Below are positions 7,378 through 15,302 of a stretch of DNA of 39,810 nt, one piece after another. The notes under the pieces are model-generated. The model saw only the letters and a list, made by a program, of their open reading frames with translations, was not told the DNA's origin and did not search any database. The position numbers were made by a program, and so were the translations under genes. Position 1 is the stretch's first letter. The number at the start of each line of letters is the position of its first letter. The stretch is from an uncultured Eubacteriales bacterium (GTDB lineage: Bacteria > Bacillota > Clostridia > Christensenellales > Aristaeellaceae): assembly GCA_902760595.1 (NCBI GenBank), contig CACWHI010000018.1, positions 1-39,810 of the forward strand, in the 5' to 3' direction.

Positions 7378-10300
7378 TTACTTCTTTACGGGAGCGTTGT
7401 TGTAAGCGTAGTTGATCGCGGCCTGGTGATCCCTGTCGACCTCGTTGGTGCTGTGCTTGCGGCTGTCGACGAAGTGGATGCAGAACTGGCCGGTGTAATC
7501 GTTATCAGGCAGGGTGTCGCCGCCCGGGTTGTGCGGCACGCCGTACATGGACGCCGCCAGGGTCCGCCCGCCGATGGTCACCCAGATCGGGCGCCGCTGG
7601 TACAGGTTCAGCTCGGCGATGTCCTGGGAGGTCTCCACGCCGTAGATGCGGCACATGATGGCGGTATCCGCCGCGGTCAGCGGCTCCACGTCGGCATGGG
7701 AGCCGCCCGCGTAGCGCTTGGAGGCGAAGGAGAGGCCGGTCGCCACATCCGTCACCGTCGCCACGCTGCCGCGCGGCCAGACCTTGGTGGCCACGGACCA
7801 GGTGACCTTTTCGACCGGGTACAGGGTGGCGTCGTAGGCGACGGTCTTGTACAGCGCGGCGAGCGTCAGCTGGCCGGCCACGCCGTCCACGGTCAGGCCC
7901 TGGTCCGCCTGGAAGGTGCGCACCGCCTGGCGCGTCGCCTCGTTGAAGGTGCCCGTCACGTTGGCGGGAGCGAGGTAGCCCTCCTCATACAGCACCTGCT
8001 GCATCTGCGTCACGGCCATGCCGGTCGCGCCGTAGCGGAGGATATCATAGGCCACGTACGGACCCAGGTCCTCCTGGTCGTCGCCGCCGGGGACCGGGGT
8101 GGGCTCGGGCGTAGCTGTCACGGCGGGCACCGGCGTCGGGAACTCGTCGTCCCATTCCTCGTTCGTCATGACATGGATCAGGTCGCCGCGGATCCAGCCG
8201 GTCTTCTTGTTATAGCTGACATTGTACCAGGTATAGTTCTCGCCGTTCTTGTCCGCCTTCACGTCTCCCAGCAGCGTCATGTAGGAGTGCGCGGTGTAGA
8301 CCTTCGTGACGCTGGTGGAATTCATGGTGTTCTGCTTGCGGATGAAGACGTTGTTCTTCAGCGTATAGGCCACATCGGTCAGCGTCTCGCCGCCCGGGCG
8401 CGGGGTGGGCGTCGGTTCCGGCGTCACCACCGGCACGGTCGGCGCGGCGGTCGGCACGGTCGGCGCGACCGGCGTCGGGGTGGGCTTGCCGAAGGCCTTC
8501 TCCCACTCCTGCTCGGTCATCACGTGGATCAGGTCGCCGCGGATCCAGCCCCGGTTGTTCAGGTATTCGATGTGATACCAGGAATAGTTCTCGCCGTTCT
8601 TGTCCGGCGCGGCCTCGCCCAGCCAGGTCATGTAGCTGCCGCTCTTCCTGATCTTGGTGAGGCTCGAGGACTTCATGGTGTTCTCTTTGCGGACATAGAT
8701 GTTGTTCTTGAGCGTATAGGCCACGTCGCTGAGCCCGACCGGGATCGCCGGGGTGGGCGTCACGGCGGGCGCCGGGGTCGCGGAGCCGCCCGCTTCCTCC
8801 TCGGTCAGGACGCGCACGAACTTGCCCATGACGAAGGCGGCCGTGCCCCTGTAGTTCACCTTGTACCACAGCTCACCCTTCACGGTGGTGGTGCCGGTGA
8901 AGGTCATGCGGTTGTGCAGGCGCAGCTTGCCCAGGGATTTGGACGAGGTGGTCGCCGCCGCGCGGATATTCAGCGCGCTGGACAGGCTCTCGAACACATT
9001 GGACATGCTGGGGCCGGCGGGTTCCGGCGTCGGCGCCGGCTGCTGGCCGCTTTGCTCCTGCATGGTCACGAGGCGGCAGGTATCGCCGCGCACATACGCG
9101 TCGACGTTGTTCACGGTCACGGGATACCAGGTGTAGCCGTCGTTGGTCCAGGGGCTCCCCCACAGCGGGAGCTTCGTGCCGTGCGTCACATGGGTCAGGA
9201 CCTTCGCGTTCTTCTTCGCGTTCTGGCGCACGTTGACGCGCTTTTCGCTGGTGATGGTCACATAGGGCGCGTAGCCCGACGTAGCGGTCGAGAAGGCCAG
9301 CAGCCGCGTATCCACGTAGCCGGTCTTGCCCGCGTAGATGGTCTTGCTCCAGTCCGTGCGGGCCTCCAGGATGTACAGCACCGCGCGGTTGGGGATGGAT
9401 TTCAGACTGTCAGAGGTATCGGAGGGCTCCTTGAGCAGGGGCAGGGTGCCGCTGCCCACGTCCACCGTGGCCATGACCCTGCCGCCGATCAGGGCGCCGC
9501 CCTCCTGGGCGGGCTCCTCCGTGCCGGCGGGCACCGTCGCCGCGATCAGGTACTTGCTGAGCATATAGCCGACGGTGCCGTTATAAATCACCGTCGCCCA
9601 GTCGCCCTCGACCGCGGATACGGTCACGGCGGCGCCGTTGGGCACATAAGCGAGCACGAACGCGGTCTTCAGCATATCGGACCGCAGGGAGACCGTTTCG
9701 CCCTCCGTGGTATAGACGACCGCCTGGTCCTGGGAAGCGGCGTCCGCCGCCGCGTACAGCACCGGCAGGGCGTCGGATTCGCCCTCGTCCCCGGCGGGAT
9801 CCGCGGCGATGCCGTTCATATAATCGGCCACCTCGTCAGCGGAGGCAACGCGCGCGTAAGCGGTCGAAATGTACCCGTAGACGTCGTTATAGGCGGCGTT
9901 GTACCAGCCGTCGCTGTAGCCGATCACCTGCAGCATCGCGCCCTGGGGCAGCACCGCCGCGCTGTCCGCGGCGGCCTGCGGCGTAACGCGCAGGTTGACT
10001 CCGCCGACCGTCGTCGTGATCCAGCCGCCCTGGGCAGCGAACACCGGCTCGTTCTCTTCCTCAGTCTCCTGCGTTTCCAGCGGCTGGCCCGCGATGACGC
10101 CCTGGGTCGGGTTGTACAGCCAGGCGTTGGTTTCCTCCAGCGTCAGCGGGCGGAAGCAGTCGCCCAGGATATAACCGGTATAGGTGCCGTCCGGCGCGCT
10201 GGGCACGCCGCCGCGAACGCGGTACCACCGGCTTCCCTGCGCCGTGGTCGTGCCCAGGATCGTCATCACCCAGCCCTGCGGCAGCATTTCCCAATAGCCG

Positions 10301-10464
10301 GCGGACTTGCTGGCGTTCTGGCGAAGCTTGACCTGATCCTGGGTCACGCAGCCGAAAATCTCCGTTTCCTCCGCCATCGCGACCGGTACGGAAGCGCACA
10401 GCGTCAGAAGCGCCAGGAGCAGGGCCATAAAGCGCCTTCCTGTCAGAGTGTAGGGCGTACGCAT
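7378..10464 (-). CDS. Large secreted protein: eight SH3 repeats, peptidoglycan-binding domain and C-terminal domain of unknown function
   Basis: 1028 aa exported protein with a signal peptide (RRFMALLLALLTLCASVP, cleavage near AMA, residue 30). By eye it holds eight bacterial SH3-like domains at roughly 37-112, 143-215, 240-315, 325-395, 402-475, 487-565, 574-650 and 693-770, the last three set off by Pro/Thr-rich linkers. Repeats seven and eight are close duplicates sharing DVAYTLKNN. A PG_binding_1 domain (805-868, with FNEATRQAVRTFQ) follows. The last 150 or so residues form a separate domain with GGSHAD, GVPHNPGG and GQFCIHFVDS; I recognise this arrangement behind peptidoglycan-binding domains in other Clostridia but know no function for it. 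The conserved His and Cys could suggest an enzyme. GAGGTG precedes the start. It probably binds or remodels the cell wall. Its promoter is at 10539-10567. Confidence 0.85.
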   Translation of the reverse strand: MRTPYTLTGRRFMALLLALLTLCASVPVAMAEETEIFGCVTQDQVKLRQNASKSAGYWEMLPQGWVMTILGTTTAQGSRWYRVRGGVPSAPDGTYTGYILGDCFRPLTLEETNAWLYNPTQGVIAGQPLETQETEEENEPVFAAQGGWITTTVGGVNLRVTPQAAADSAAVLPQGAMLQVIGYSDGWYNAAYNDVYGYISTAYARVASADEVADYMNGIAADPAGDEGESDALPVLYAAADAASQDQAVVYTTEGETVSLRSDMLKTAFVLAYVPNGAAVTVSAVEGDWATVIYNGTVGYMLSKYLIAATVPAGTEEPAQEGGALIGGRVMATVDVGSGTLPLLKEPSDTSDSLKSIPNRAVLYILEARTDWSKTIYAGKTGYVDTRLLAFSTATSGYAPYVTITSEKRVNVRQNAKKNAKVLTHVTHGTKLPLWGSPWTNDGYTWYPVTVNNVDAYVRGDTCRLVTMQEQSGQQPAPTPEPAGPSMSNVFESLSSALNIRAAATTSSKSLGKLRLHNRMTFTGTTTVKGELWYKVNYRGTAAFVMGKFVRVLTEEEAGGSATPAPAVTPTPAIPVGLSDVAYTLKNNIYVRKENTMKSSSLTKIRKSGSYMTWLGEAAPDKNGENYSWYHIEYLNNRGWIRGDLIHVMTEQEWEKAFGKPTPTPVAPTVPTAAPTVPVVTPEPTPTPRPGGETLTDVAYTLKNNVFIRKQNTMNSTSVTKVYTAHSYMTLLGDVKADKNGENYTWYNVSYNKKTGWIRGDLIHVMTNEEWDDEFPTPVPAVTATPEPTPVPGGDDQEDLGPYVAYDILRYGATGMAVTQMQQVLYEEGYLAPANVTGTFNEATRQAVRTFQADQGLTVDGVAGQLTLAALYKTVAYDATLYPVEKVTWSVATKVWPRGSVATVTDVATGLSFASKRYAGGSHADVEPLTAADTAIMCRIYGVETSQDIAELNLYQRRPIWVTIGGRTLAASMYGVPHNPGGDTLPDNDYTGQFCIHFVDSRKHSTNEVDRDHQAAINYAYNNAPVKK

Positions 10465-10538
10465 TGAACAGCACCTCGTTTACAGATATACTGCCAAAGC
10501 CTGCCGTTTTTTCACGAAGGGCAGACCTCAACAGTTGA

Positions 10539-10567
10539 ATTATATGACGGAGTTGTAACAAAGTCAA
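10539..10567 (-). promoter_or_regulatory. Sigma-A promoter of the SH3-repeat protein operon
   Basis: TTGACT (10562-10567) and TATAAT (10539-10544) on the minus strand have a 17-bp spacer. TTGTTACA and TGTAACAA flank the -35 box (see 10554-10591). Confidence 0.85.
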
Positions 10568-10591
10568 TAAATTTATTTCAAACTTGTTACA
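10554..10591. promoter_or_regulatory. Inverted repeat TGTAACAA/TTGTTACA over the -35 region
   Basis: TGTAACAA (10554-10561) and TTGTTACA (10584-10591) are perfect inverted 8-mers with a 22-bp gap that contains the -35 box. Read on the minus strand, one arm gives TGTAAC, 5 nt, TGAAAT, close to the WalR direct-repeat pattern TGTWAH-N5-TGTWAH. It is a candidate operator for cell-envelope control. Confidence 0.45.
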
Positions 10592-10611
10592 AAAAGGATG
10601 GCGGCACCCCA

Positions 10612-10659
10612 GTAAAAAAGGACTGCCGCACAAGTACATGTACTGTTTGTGCAGCAGTC
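10612..10659 (-). terminator. Rho-independent terminator of the iorAB operon
   Basis: On the minus strand, GACTGCTGCACAA and TTGTGCGGCAGTC pair with one mismatch around a 12-nt loop and are followed by CTTTTTT. It starts 12 bp past the iorB stop. Confidence 0.9.
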
Positions 10660-10671
10660 TCGCGGGTCTGT

Positions 10672-11250
10672 TTACTGATACTCGTACCCGAGCGCGAACG
10701 CCCGCTGGTTGATTTCCAGGAATTTGGGCGGGACGGTGGCGCGCAGGGTCTCCTCCCACTGTTCGCGGGGGATGGACGTGCGGCTGGCCAGCAGGCCGAT
10801 CAGCACCACGTTGACGGCCTTGATGCTGCCCGCCTCCCGGGCCAGGGCCAGCGCGTCCACGGCGGTCAGGCGCGAGCGCTGCGCCAGGGTCTGCTCGATA
10901 CCCTGAGGATACTCCGCCGCGCCGGTGATGACCGGCATCGGGTCGATCTGCTGGGTATTGACGATGATCTGCCCGTCCGGCTTCAGGTAGGGCAGGGCGC
11001 GCAGCGCCTCCAGCAGCTCAAAGGAGAGAATGATGTCCGCGCCGCCCTTTTCGATGATCGGGGACCAGACCTTTTCGCCGAAGCGGACGTAGGTGGTCAC
11101 GCTGCCGCCGCGCTGGCTCATGCCGTGGACCTCGGAGACCTTCACGTCATAGCCCGCGCCGATCAGGGTATTGCCCAGGATGCGGCTGGCCAGCAGAGTG
11201 CCCTGACCGCCGACGCCGACGATCATGATGCTCGTGTTGCTCATGCTCAC
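10672..11250 (-). CDS. iorB: Indolepyruvate:ferredoxin oxidoreductase, beta subunit
   Basis: 192 aa, the usual size of IorB, the gamma-type domain partner of IorA in 2-oxoacid:ferredoxin oxidoreductases for aryl pyruvates. The N-terminal glycine-rich GVGGQGTLLASRILG and EVHGMSQRGGSV are family hallmarks. The gene probably starts at a GTG (11250) overlapping the iorA stop in a GTGA arrangement; an ATG two codons in (11244) is also possible, and AAGGAGG lies 4 or 10 nt upstream respectively. It is the last gene of a three-gene operon and is followed by a strong terminator. With IorA it forms the complex interconverting arylpyruvate plus CoA and aryl-acetyl-CoA plus CO2, using ferredoxin. The T-box upstream of the operon points to control by tyrosine supply. 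Confidence 0.93.
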   Translation of the reverse strand: MSMSNTSIMIVGVGGQGTLLASRILGNTLIGAGYDVKVSEVHGMSQRGGSVTTYVRFGEKVWSPIIEKGGADIILSFELLEALRALPYLKPDGQIIVNTQQIDPMPVITGAAEYPQGIEQTLAQRSRLTAVDALALAREAGSIKAVNVVLIGLLASRTSIPREQWEETLRATVPPKFLEINQRAFALGYEYQ

Positions 11251-12989
11251 TCGCCCTCCTTTTCAATGGCGTGGAAGGGGCATACGTTGACGCACAGCCC
11301 GCAGCCGTTGCACTGGGTCGTGTCAATGACCACGCGGCCTTCCCGCACGGTCAGGGCGGGACAGCCCAGCTTCATGCATACGCGGCAGTTGCGGCAGGTA
11401 TCCGGATCGACCCGGCAGTGGCCCGTATACTTGACATACTTCAGCAGCGCGCAGGGACGCTGCGCGATGATGAGGGAGGGCTCGTCCGCCGCGACCTCCT
11501 CCTTGACGGCGGTCTCCATGGCCTTCACGTCGAAGGGGTCGACCACGCGCACGCGGTCAATGCCGACGGCCTTCGCCAGCAGCTCCAGGTCGACCTGTTT
11601 GGTGGCCTCGCCGCGGATGGTCTTGCCGGTGGTGGGATTGTCCTGGTGCCCGGTCATGCCGGTGATGGAGTTGTCCAGGATGATCACCGTGTTGATGCCC
11701 TTGTTGTACACCACGTCGATGAGCCCGGTGATGCCGGAGTGGATGAAGGTGGAATCGCCAATGACGCTGACCAGCTTCTTCGCGAATTCCGGCCCTCTCG
11801 CCTTGGCCATGCCCAGGGCCACGCCAATGGACGCGCCCATACAGATGGTGGTGTCGATGGAGCTGAGGGGCGGGGTCGCGCCGAGGGTGTAGCAGCCGAT
11901 GTCGCCGCACACCGTCAGGCCCAGCTTTTTGAGCACATAGAAGGTGCCGCGGTGCGGGCAGCCCGCGCACATGACCGGCGGGCGGACCGGCGCCTGGACG
12001 TCTGCGGCCGGCGCGGGCGCGTCTTCCGCGTTCAGGACGGCCCTGCGGATCATGGCGGCGGTATACTCGCCCAGCCAGGTGAAGGCCTCCTTGCCGATCA
12101 CATTCAGGCCCAGGGACCGCGCACAGGTTTCGATGAAGGGATCCAGCTGCTCGATCACGTACACGGTTTCATGCGCCGCGGCGAAGTCGCGCAGCTTCTT
12201 TTCCGGCAGCGGCCAGACCATGCCCAGCTTCAGGTAGTCCGCCTGCTCGCCCAGCGTCTCCCGCGCGTACAGATAGGAAATGCCCGCGCAGACGACGCCG
12301 ATCTTCGCGCCGTGGCCGATGACCTGGTTGAGCTCGGTTTCCTCGGCGAAGGCCTTCAGGTCCAGCGTCCGGCGCTCCACGTCCACGTGGCGGCGGATGG
12401 CGTTGGCGGGCGCCATGACGAACTTGGCGGGGTTCTTCACGTAATCCCTGAGCGGCACGTCCGCCGGATCGCTGAGCCGCGTCATGCTCTGGGAGTGCGC
12501 CACGCGGGTGGTCAGGCGCAGGAAGACAGGCGCGTCAAAGCACTCACTCAGCTCGTAAGCGGCTTTCGTGTAGGCCAGGCACTCGTCCGAGTCCGCCGGC
12601 TCCAGCATCGGGCACTTCGAAGCTTCCGCGTAATGGCGGGAGTCCTGCTCGTTCTGGCTGGAGTGCATGCCTGGGTCGTCCGCCACGGCGATGACCAGGC
12701 CGCCGTTGACGCCGGTATAGCTGGCGGTGAACACCGGATCGGCCATTACGTTGAGCCCCACGTGCTTGCAGCAGGTCATGGCGCGCGCGCCGCCGATGGA
12801 CGCGCCGATGGCGACCTCGCAGGCCACCTTCTCGTTGGGGGCCCATTCGCAGTAGATATCCGGATACTGGACGACGCTTTCGGTGATCTCCGTGCTCGGC
12901 GTGCCGGGATAGGAGGCCACCACGCGGACGCCGGCCTCGTAAGCACCGCGCGCGACGGCGGCGTTGCCGATCATGAGCTGTGGTTTCAT
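11247..12989 (-). CDS. iorA: Indolepyruvate:ferredoxin oxidoreductase, alpha subunit
   Basis: 580 aa TPP-dependent subunit. The N-terminal pyrimidine-binding domain has SYPGTPSTEITE and SQNEQDSRHYAE. The central region has CAGCPHRGTFYVL, typical of IorA, then the TPP-binding GDIGCYTLG and GDSTFIHSG. The last 60 or so residues are a ferredoxin-like domain with two cysteine clusters, CRNCRVCMKLGCP and CNGCGLCVNVCP, for two [4Fe-4S] centres. Size and domain order match archaeal and clostridial IorA. The ATG at 12989 overlaps the stop of the acyl-CoA synthetase gene in an ATGA junction, so translation is coupled. IorA can run oxidatively (amino acid fermentation) or reductively (arylacetate carboxylation); the T-box leader favours the reductive, biosynthetic role. 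Confidence 0.95.
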   Translation of the reverse strand: MKPQLMIGNAAVARGAYEAGVRVVASYPGTPSTEITESVVQYPDIYCEWAPNEKVACEVAIGASIGGARAMTCCKHVGLNVMADPVFTASYTGVNGGLVIAVADDPGMHSSQNEQDSRHYAEASKCPMLEPADSDECLAYTKAAYELSECFDAPVFLRLTTRVAHSQSMTRLSDPADVPLRDYVKNPAKFVMAPANAIRRHVDVERRTLDLKAFAEETELNQVIGHGAKIGVVCAGISYLYARETLGEQADYLKLGMVWPLPEKKLRDFAAAHETVYVIEQLDPFIETCARSLGLNVIGKEAFTWLGEYTAAMIRRAVLNAEDAPAPAADVQAPVRPPVMCAGCPHRGTFYVLKKLGLTVCGDIGCYTLGATPPLSSIDTTICMGASIGVALGMAKARGPEFAKKLVSVIGDSTFIHSGITGLIDVVYNKGINTVIILDNSITGMTGHQDNPTTGKTIRGEATKQVDLELLAKAVGIDRVRVVDPFDVKAMETAVKEEVAADEPSLIIAQRPCALLKYVKYTGHCRVDPDTCRNCRVCMKLGCPALTVREGRVVIDTTQCNGCGLCVNVCPFHAIEKEGE

Positions 12990-14632
12990 GGCTGTACCTC
13001 GATTTCGTTCTGTTGCGCGACGACGCTCTCGCCGCAGTAGGTTTCACGGAGCTTGGGCTTTTCGATCTTGCCGGTGGCATTGCGCGGCACGTGGGCGAAG
13101 ATGATCCGGCGCGGGCGCTTATAGCGCGGCATCCCGGCGCAGAAGCTGTTGATCTCCTCCTCGGTGGCGGTCATGCCTTCCTTGATCTCGATGATAGCCG
13201 CGGCGATCTCGCCCAGGCGCGGGTCGGGCAGGCCGATGACCGCCACGTCCTTGACCGCGTTATGGGCGCGGATGAAGTCCTCGATCTGCACGGGGTACAG
13301 GTTCTCGCCGCCGGTGATGATGACGTCCTTCTTGCGGTCCACCAGGTAGATGAAGCCGTCCGGGTCCTGCATGGCCATGTCGCCGGTGTAGAGCCAGCCG
13401 TCCTTCAGCACCTCGCTGGTCGCCTGCTCATCCTTATAGTAGCAGGTCATGACGCCCGGGCCCTTCACGCAGAGCTCGCCCACGCTGCCCTGCTCCACCG
13501 GCTTGCCGCTGGGATCGACGATCTTGACCTCCCAGCCGTAGCCGGGGATGCCGATGGCGCCGACCTTGTGCACGTTTTCCACGCCCAGGTGCACGCAGCC
13601 GGGGCCGATGGACTCGGACAGGCCGTAGTTGGTATCGTACTGGTGATGCGGAAAAACGCTGAGCCAGCGCTTGATGAGGGACGGCGGCACCGGCTGCGCG
13701 CCGATGTGCATGAGCCGCCACTGGTCGAGCTGGTAATCGCTCAGCTTCACGTCCCCGCGGTCGATGGCGTCCAGGATATCCTGTGCCCAGGGCACCAGCA
13801 GCCACACGATGGTGCAGTGCTCGTCGCTGACCGCCTTCAGGATCCACTCGGGCCGGGTGCCCTTCAGCAGCACGGCCTTGCCGCCCACCAGGAAGCTGCC
13901 GAACCAGTGCATTTTCGCGCCGGTGTGGTACAGCGGCGGGATGCAGAGGAATACGTCGTCGTGCGTCTGGCCGTGGTGGTTCTGCTCCACCTTCGCGGCG
14001 TGCATGAGCGAGCGGTGCTTGTGCAGGATGGCTTTGGGGAAGCCCGTGGTGCCGGAGGAATAGTAGATCGCTCCGTAGTCGTCGTCGGTGATGGGGATGC
14101 ACGGGTCGTGGGAGGAGCAGAAGCCGATCATCTCGTTGAAGCTGTCGGCGAAGGTCGGGCAGTCCTCGCCCACGTAGAACAGGTGCCGCACCTTGGGGAT
14201 GCGGTCGCAGATCTCCTCCATGCGCCCGATGAATTCGGGGCCGAAGACCAGCATGGAGCAGTCCGCCTTCTCCAGGCAGTAGCGGATCTCCTCCGCGGTA
14301 TAGCGGTAATTCAGCGGCACGGCCACCGCGCCGGCGCGCAGGATGCCGAAATAGGCCGGCAGCCACTCCAGCGAGTTCATCATCAGGATGGCGACCTTGT
14401 CGCCCTTGTGGCAGCCGCGGGTCAGCAGCAGATTGGCGAAGCGGTTGGCCTTCAGGTCGAAGTCCTTCCAGGTCATTTCCCGGCGGAAGGGCTGGCCGGG
14501 CTCCGGCTGCATCAGCGAGTACTCACGCCAGGTGATGCGGCTTTCGGGCTCAAACTTCGGGTTGATCTCCACCAGGGCGGTTTCCTGGCCGTACATTTCC
14601 GCGTTCCGGCGCAGGATTTCAGTGATTGGCAT
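12986..14632 (-). CDS. AMP-forming acyl-CoA synthetase (predicted arylacetate-CoA ligase)
   Basis: 548 aa ANL-superfamily ligase that makes acyl-CoA from an acid, ATP and CoA via an acyl-adenylate. The ATP-binding P-loop is YYSSGTTGFPKA near residue 195. The core aspartate motif is in GWLYTGDMAMQDPDG near 400. The hinge follows in VDRKKDVIITGGENLYP. The C-terminal catalytic lysine is in ATGKIEKPKL. The start at 14632 is chosen because AAGGAGG lies 9 nt upstream; an in-frame ATG 13 codons earlier falls inside the leader terminator. By sequence alone it is a generic FadD/Acs-like enzyme. Being first in a tightly coupled operon with iorA and iorB, behind a tyrosine-type T-box, suggests the acid is an arylacetate such as 4-hydroxyphenylacetate. 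That substrate is an inference. Confidence 0.88.
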   Translation of the reverse strand: MPITEILRRNAEMYGQETALVEINPKFEPESRITWREYSLMQPEPGQPFRREMTWKDFDLKANRFANLLLTRGCHKGDKVAILMMNSLEWLPAYFGILRAGAVAVPLNYRYTAEEIRYCLEKADCSMLVFGPEFIGRMEEICDRIPKVRHLFYVGEDCPTFADSFNEMIGFCSSHDPCIPITDDDYGAIYYSSGTTGFPKAILHKHRSLMHAAKVEQNHHGQTHDDVFLCIPPLYHTGAKMHWFGSFLVGGKAVLLKGTRPEWILKAVSDEHCTIVWLLVPWAQDILDAIDRGDVKLSDYQLDQWRLMHIGAQPVPPSLIKRWLSVFPHHQYDTNYGLSESIGPGCVHLGVENVHKVGAIGIPGYGWEVKIVDPSGKPVEQGSVGELCVKGPGVMTCYYKDEQATSEVLKDGWLYTGDMAMQDPDGFIYLVDRKKDVIITGGENLYPVQIEDFIRAHNAVKDVAVIGLPDPRLGEIAAAIIEIKEGMTATEEEINSFCAGMPRYKRPRRIIFAHVPRNATGKIEKPKLRETYCGESVVAQQNEIEVQP

Positions 14633-14663
14633 AGTGCTGGGCCTCCTTTTTGTCTTTGGAGGG

Positions 14664-14701
14664 TAAAACAAAACGCCCTCCGCATATACATGGAGAGGAC
14701 G
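14664..14701 (-). terminator. T-box leader terminator
   Basis: On the minus strand, CGTCCTC pairs with GAGGGCG (one G-U) around an inner CAT/ATG stem and is followed by TTTTGTTTTA. It sits directly between the T-box sequence and the first gene and would be the regulated terminator, mutually exclusive with the antiterminator. Confidence 0.8.
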
Positions 14702-14945
14702 ATAATAGCATATATTACCGCGGTACCACCTCTATTGCCGCCGGGCCTGCCGGCAGCCGCTCACCGGGGTTGCCCCCTTCGCGCGATGACGGGCGCACCC
14801 GGCGCAGCCTACGCAGGACCGCTCACGCGGCCCCTTCGGTGCGCGACTCACGGGCTGTATTCGGTCGGAACGCCCATCCTGCCTCGCACCTGCCGGCAGG
14901 TCTCTGAAACGCGCGTCATCCGCCTACTTGCTCCCGGTCATTGTC
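14665..14945 (-). promoter_or_regulatory. T-box riboswitch, tyrosine specifier (UAC)
   Basis: Read on the minus strand, the leader of the synthetase-iorA-iorB operon shows T-box landmarks in the right order. These are AGTAGG at 14923-14928, the AG-bulge motif AGAGA at 14901-14905, the distal loop GGTGCGAG at 14883-14890, the specifier segment GAATACAGCCC followed by GTGAGT (14846-14862), the T-box AGGTGGTACCGCGG at 14718-14731, and then a terminator. Aligning with the common clostridial pattern GAA-codon-A puts the codon TAC at 14857-14859, specifying tyrosine. T-boxes bind uncharged tRNA and then allow transcription, so the operon should turn on when tyrosyl-tRNA is undercharged. The class call is firm; the codon call rests on pattern alignment by eye. 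Confidence 0.9.
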
Positions 14946-14956
14946 TTTCACGGGGC

Positions 14957-14985
14957 ATTATACCCACATTTTTCCCCTGCGTCAA
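14957..14985 (-). promoter_or_regulatory. Sigma-A promoter of the T-box/iorAB operon
   Basis: TTGACG (14980-14985) and TATAAT (14957-14962) with a 17-bp spacer on the minus strand. Transcription would begin near 14950, right at the start of the T-box leader. Confidence 0.88.
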
Positions 14986-14997
14986 GTTGGAGAATGT

Positions 14998-15203
14998 GCT
15001 TTCGGTGTTTATATTACCTCGGCCACTAAACTTCAACACCGACACACCTTGATGTAAGCCAGCTTTATCTTTTCCAAAGTCAGTATCTTTTTTATAATTC
15101 ACTACTGCGGGAACATACATGTCTAAAAGTTTGTTTAAAACAGCTATTGCCTTTGTTTTGCTTCTGCAACGGTCAATTCAGGTTCATCAAAAACAGAAAG
15201 CAT
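14998..15203 (-). pseudogene. Possible decayed AT-rich gene
   Basis: From an ATG at 15203 a frame reads MLSVFDEPELTVAEAKQRQ and then stops. In another frame directly after it, an open stretch continues AVLNKLLDMYVPAVVNYKKD and on to about residue 60. Together they look like one protein broken by a small indel, with AT-rich codon use unlike the neighbouring operon. I do not recognise the family. It lies between the iorAB promoter and the terminator of the next gene, in an accessory patch. Confidence 0.3.
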
Positions 15204-15204
15204 C

Positions 15205-15243
15205 CAGAAAAGGATTGCCCATGCCAGGAGGCATGGGCAATCC
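15205..15243 (-). terminator. Strong hairpin terminator after the AT-rich orphan gene
   Basis: A perfect 14-bp stem (GGATTGCCCATGCC with its complement, 4-nt loop, 15212-15243). On the minus strand it is followed by TTTTCTGG. It lies 60 bp past the stop at 15303. Confidence 0.75.
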
Positions 15244-15302
15244 GGTTTCATAATAACACTTGATTTTTGATTATGAATAACTAAGAAGAAATAAAAAAAC
15301 TA

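Noticed and set aside
8801..9010. Pro/Thr-rich linkers of the SH3 protein considered as a cell-wall sorting region.
   Set aside because: There is no LPxTG motif or C-terminal membrane tail; the protein ends in a folded-looking domain.
15216..15243. The perfect 14-bp hairpin considered as a recombination or attachment site.
   Set aside because: Its position just past a stop codon, with a T-run on the gene's strand, fits a terminator; no integrase is nearby.
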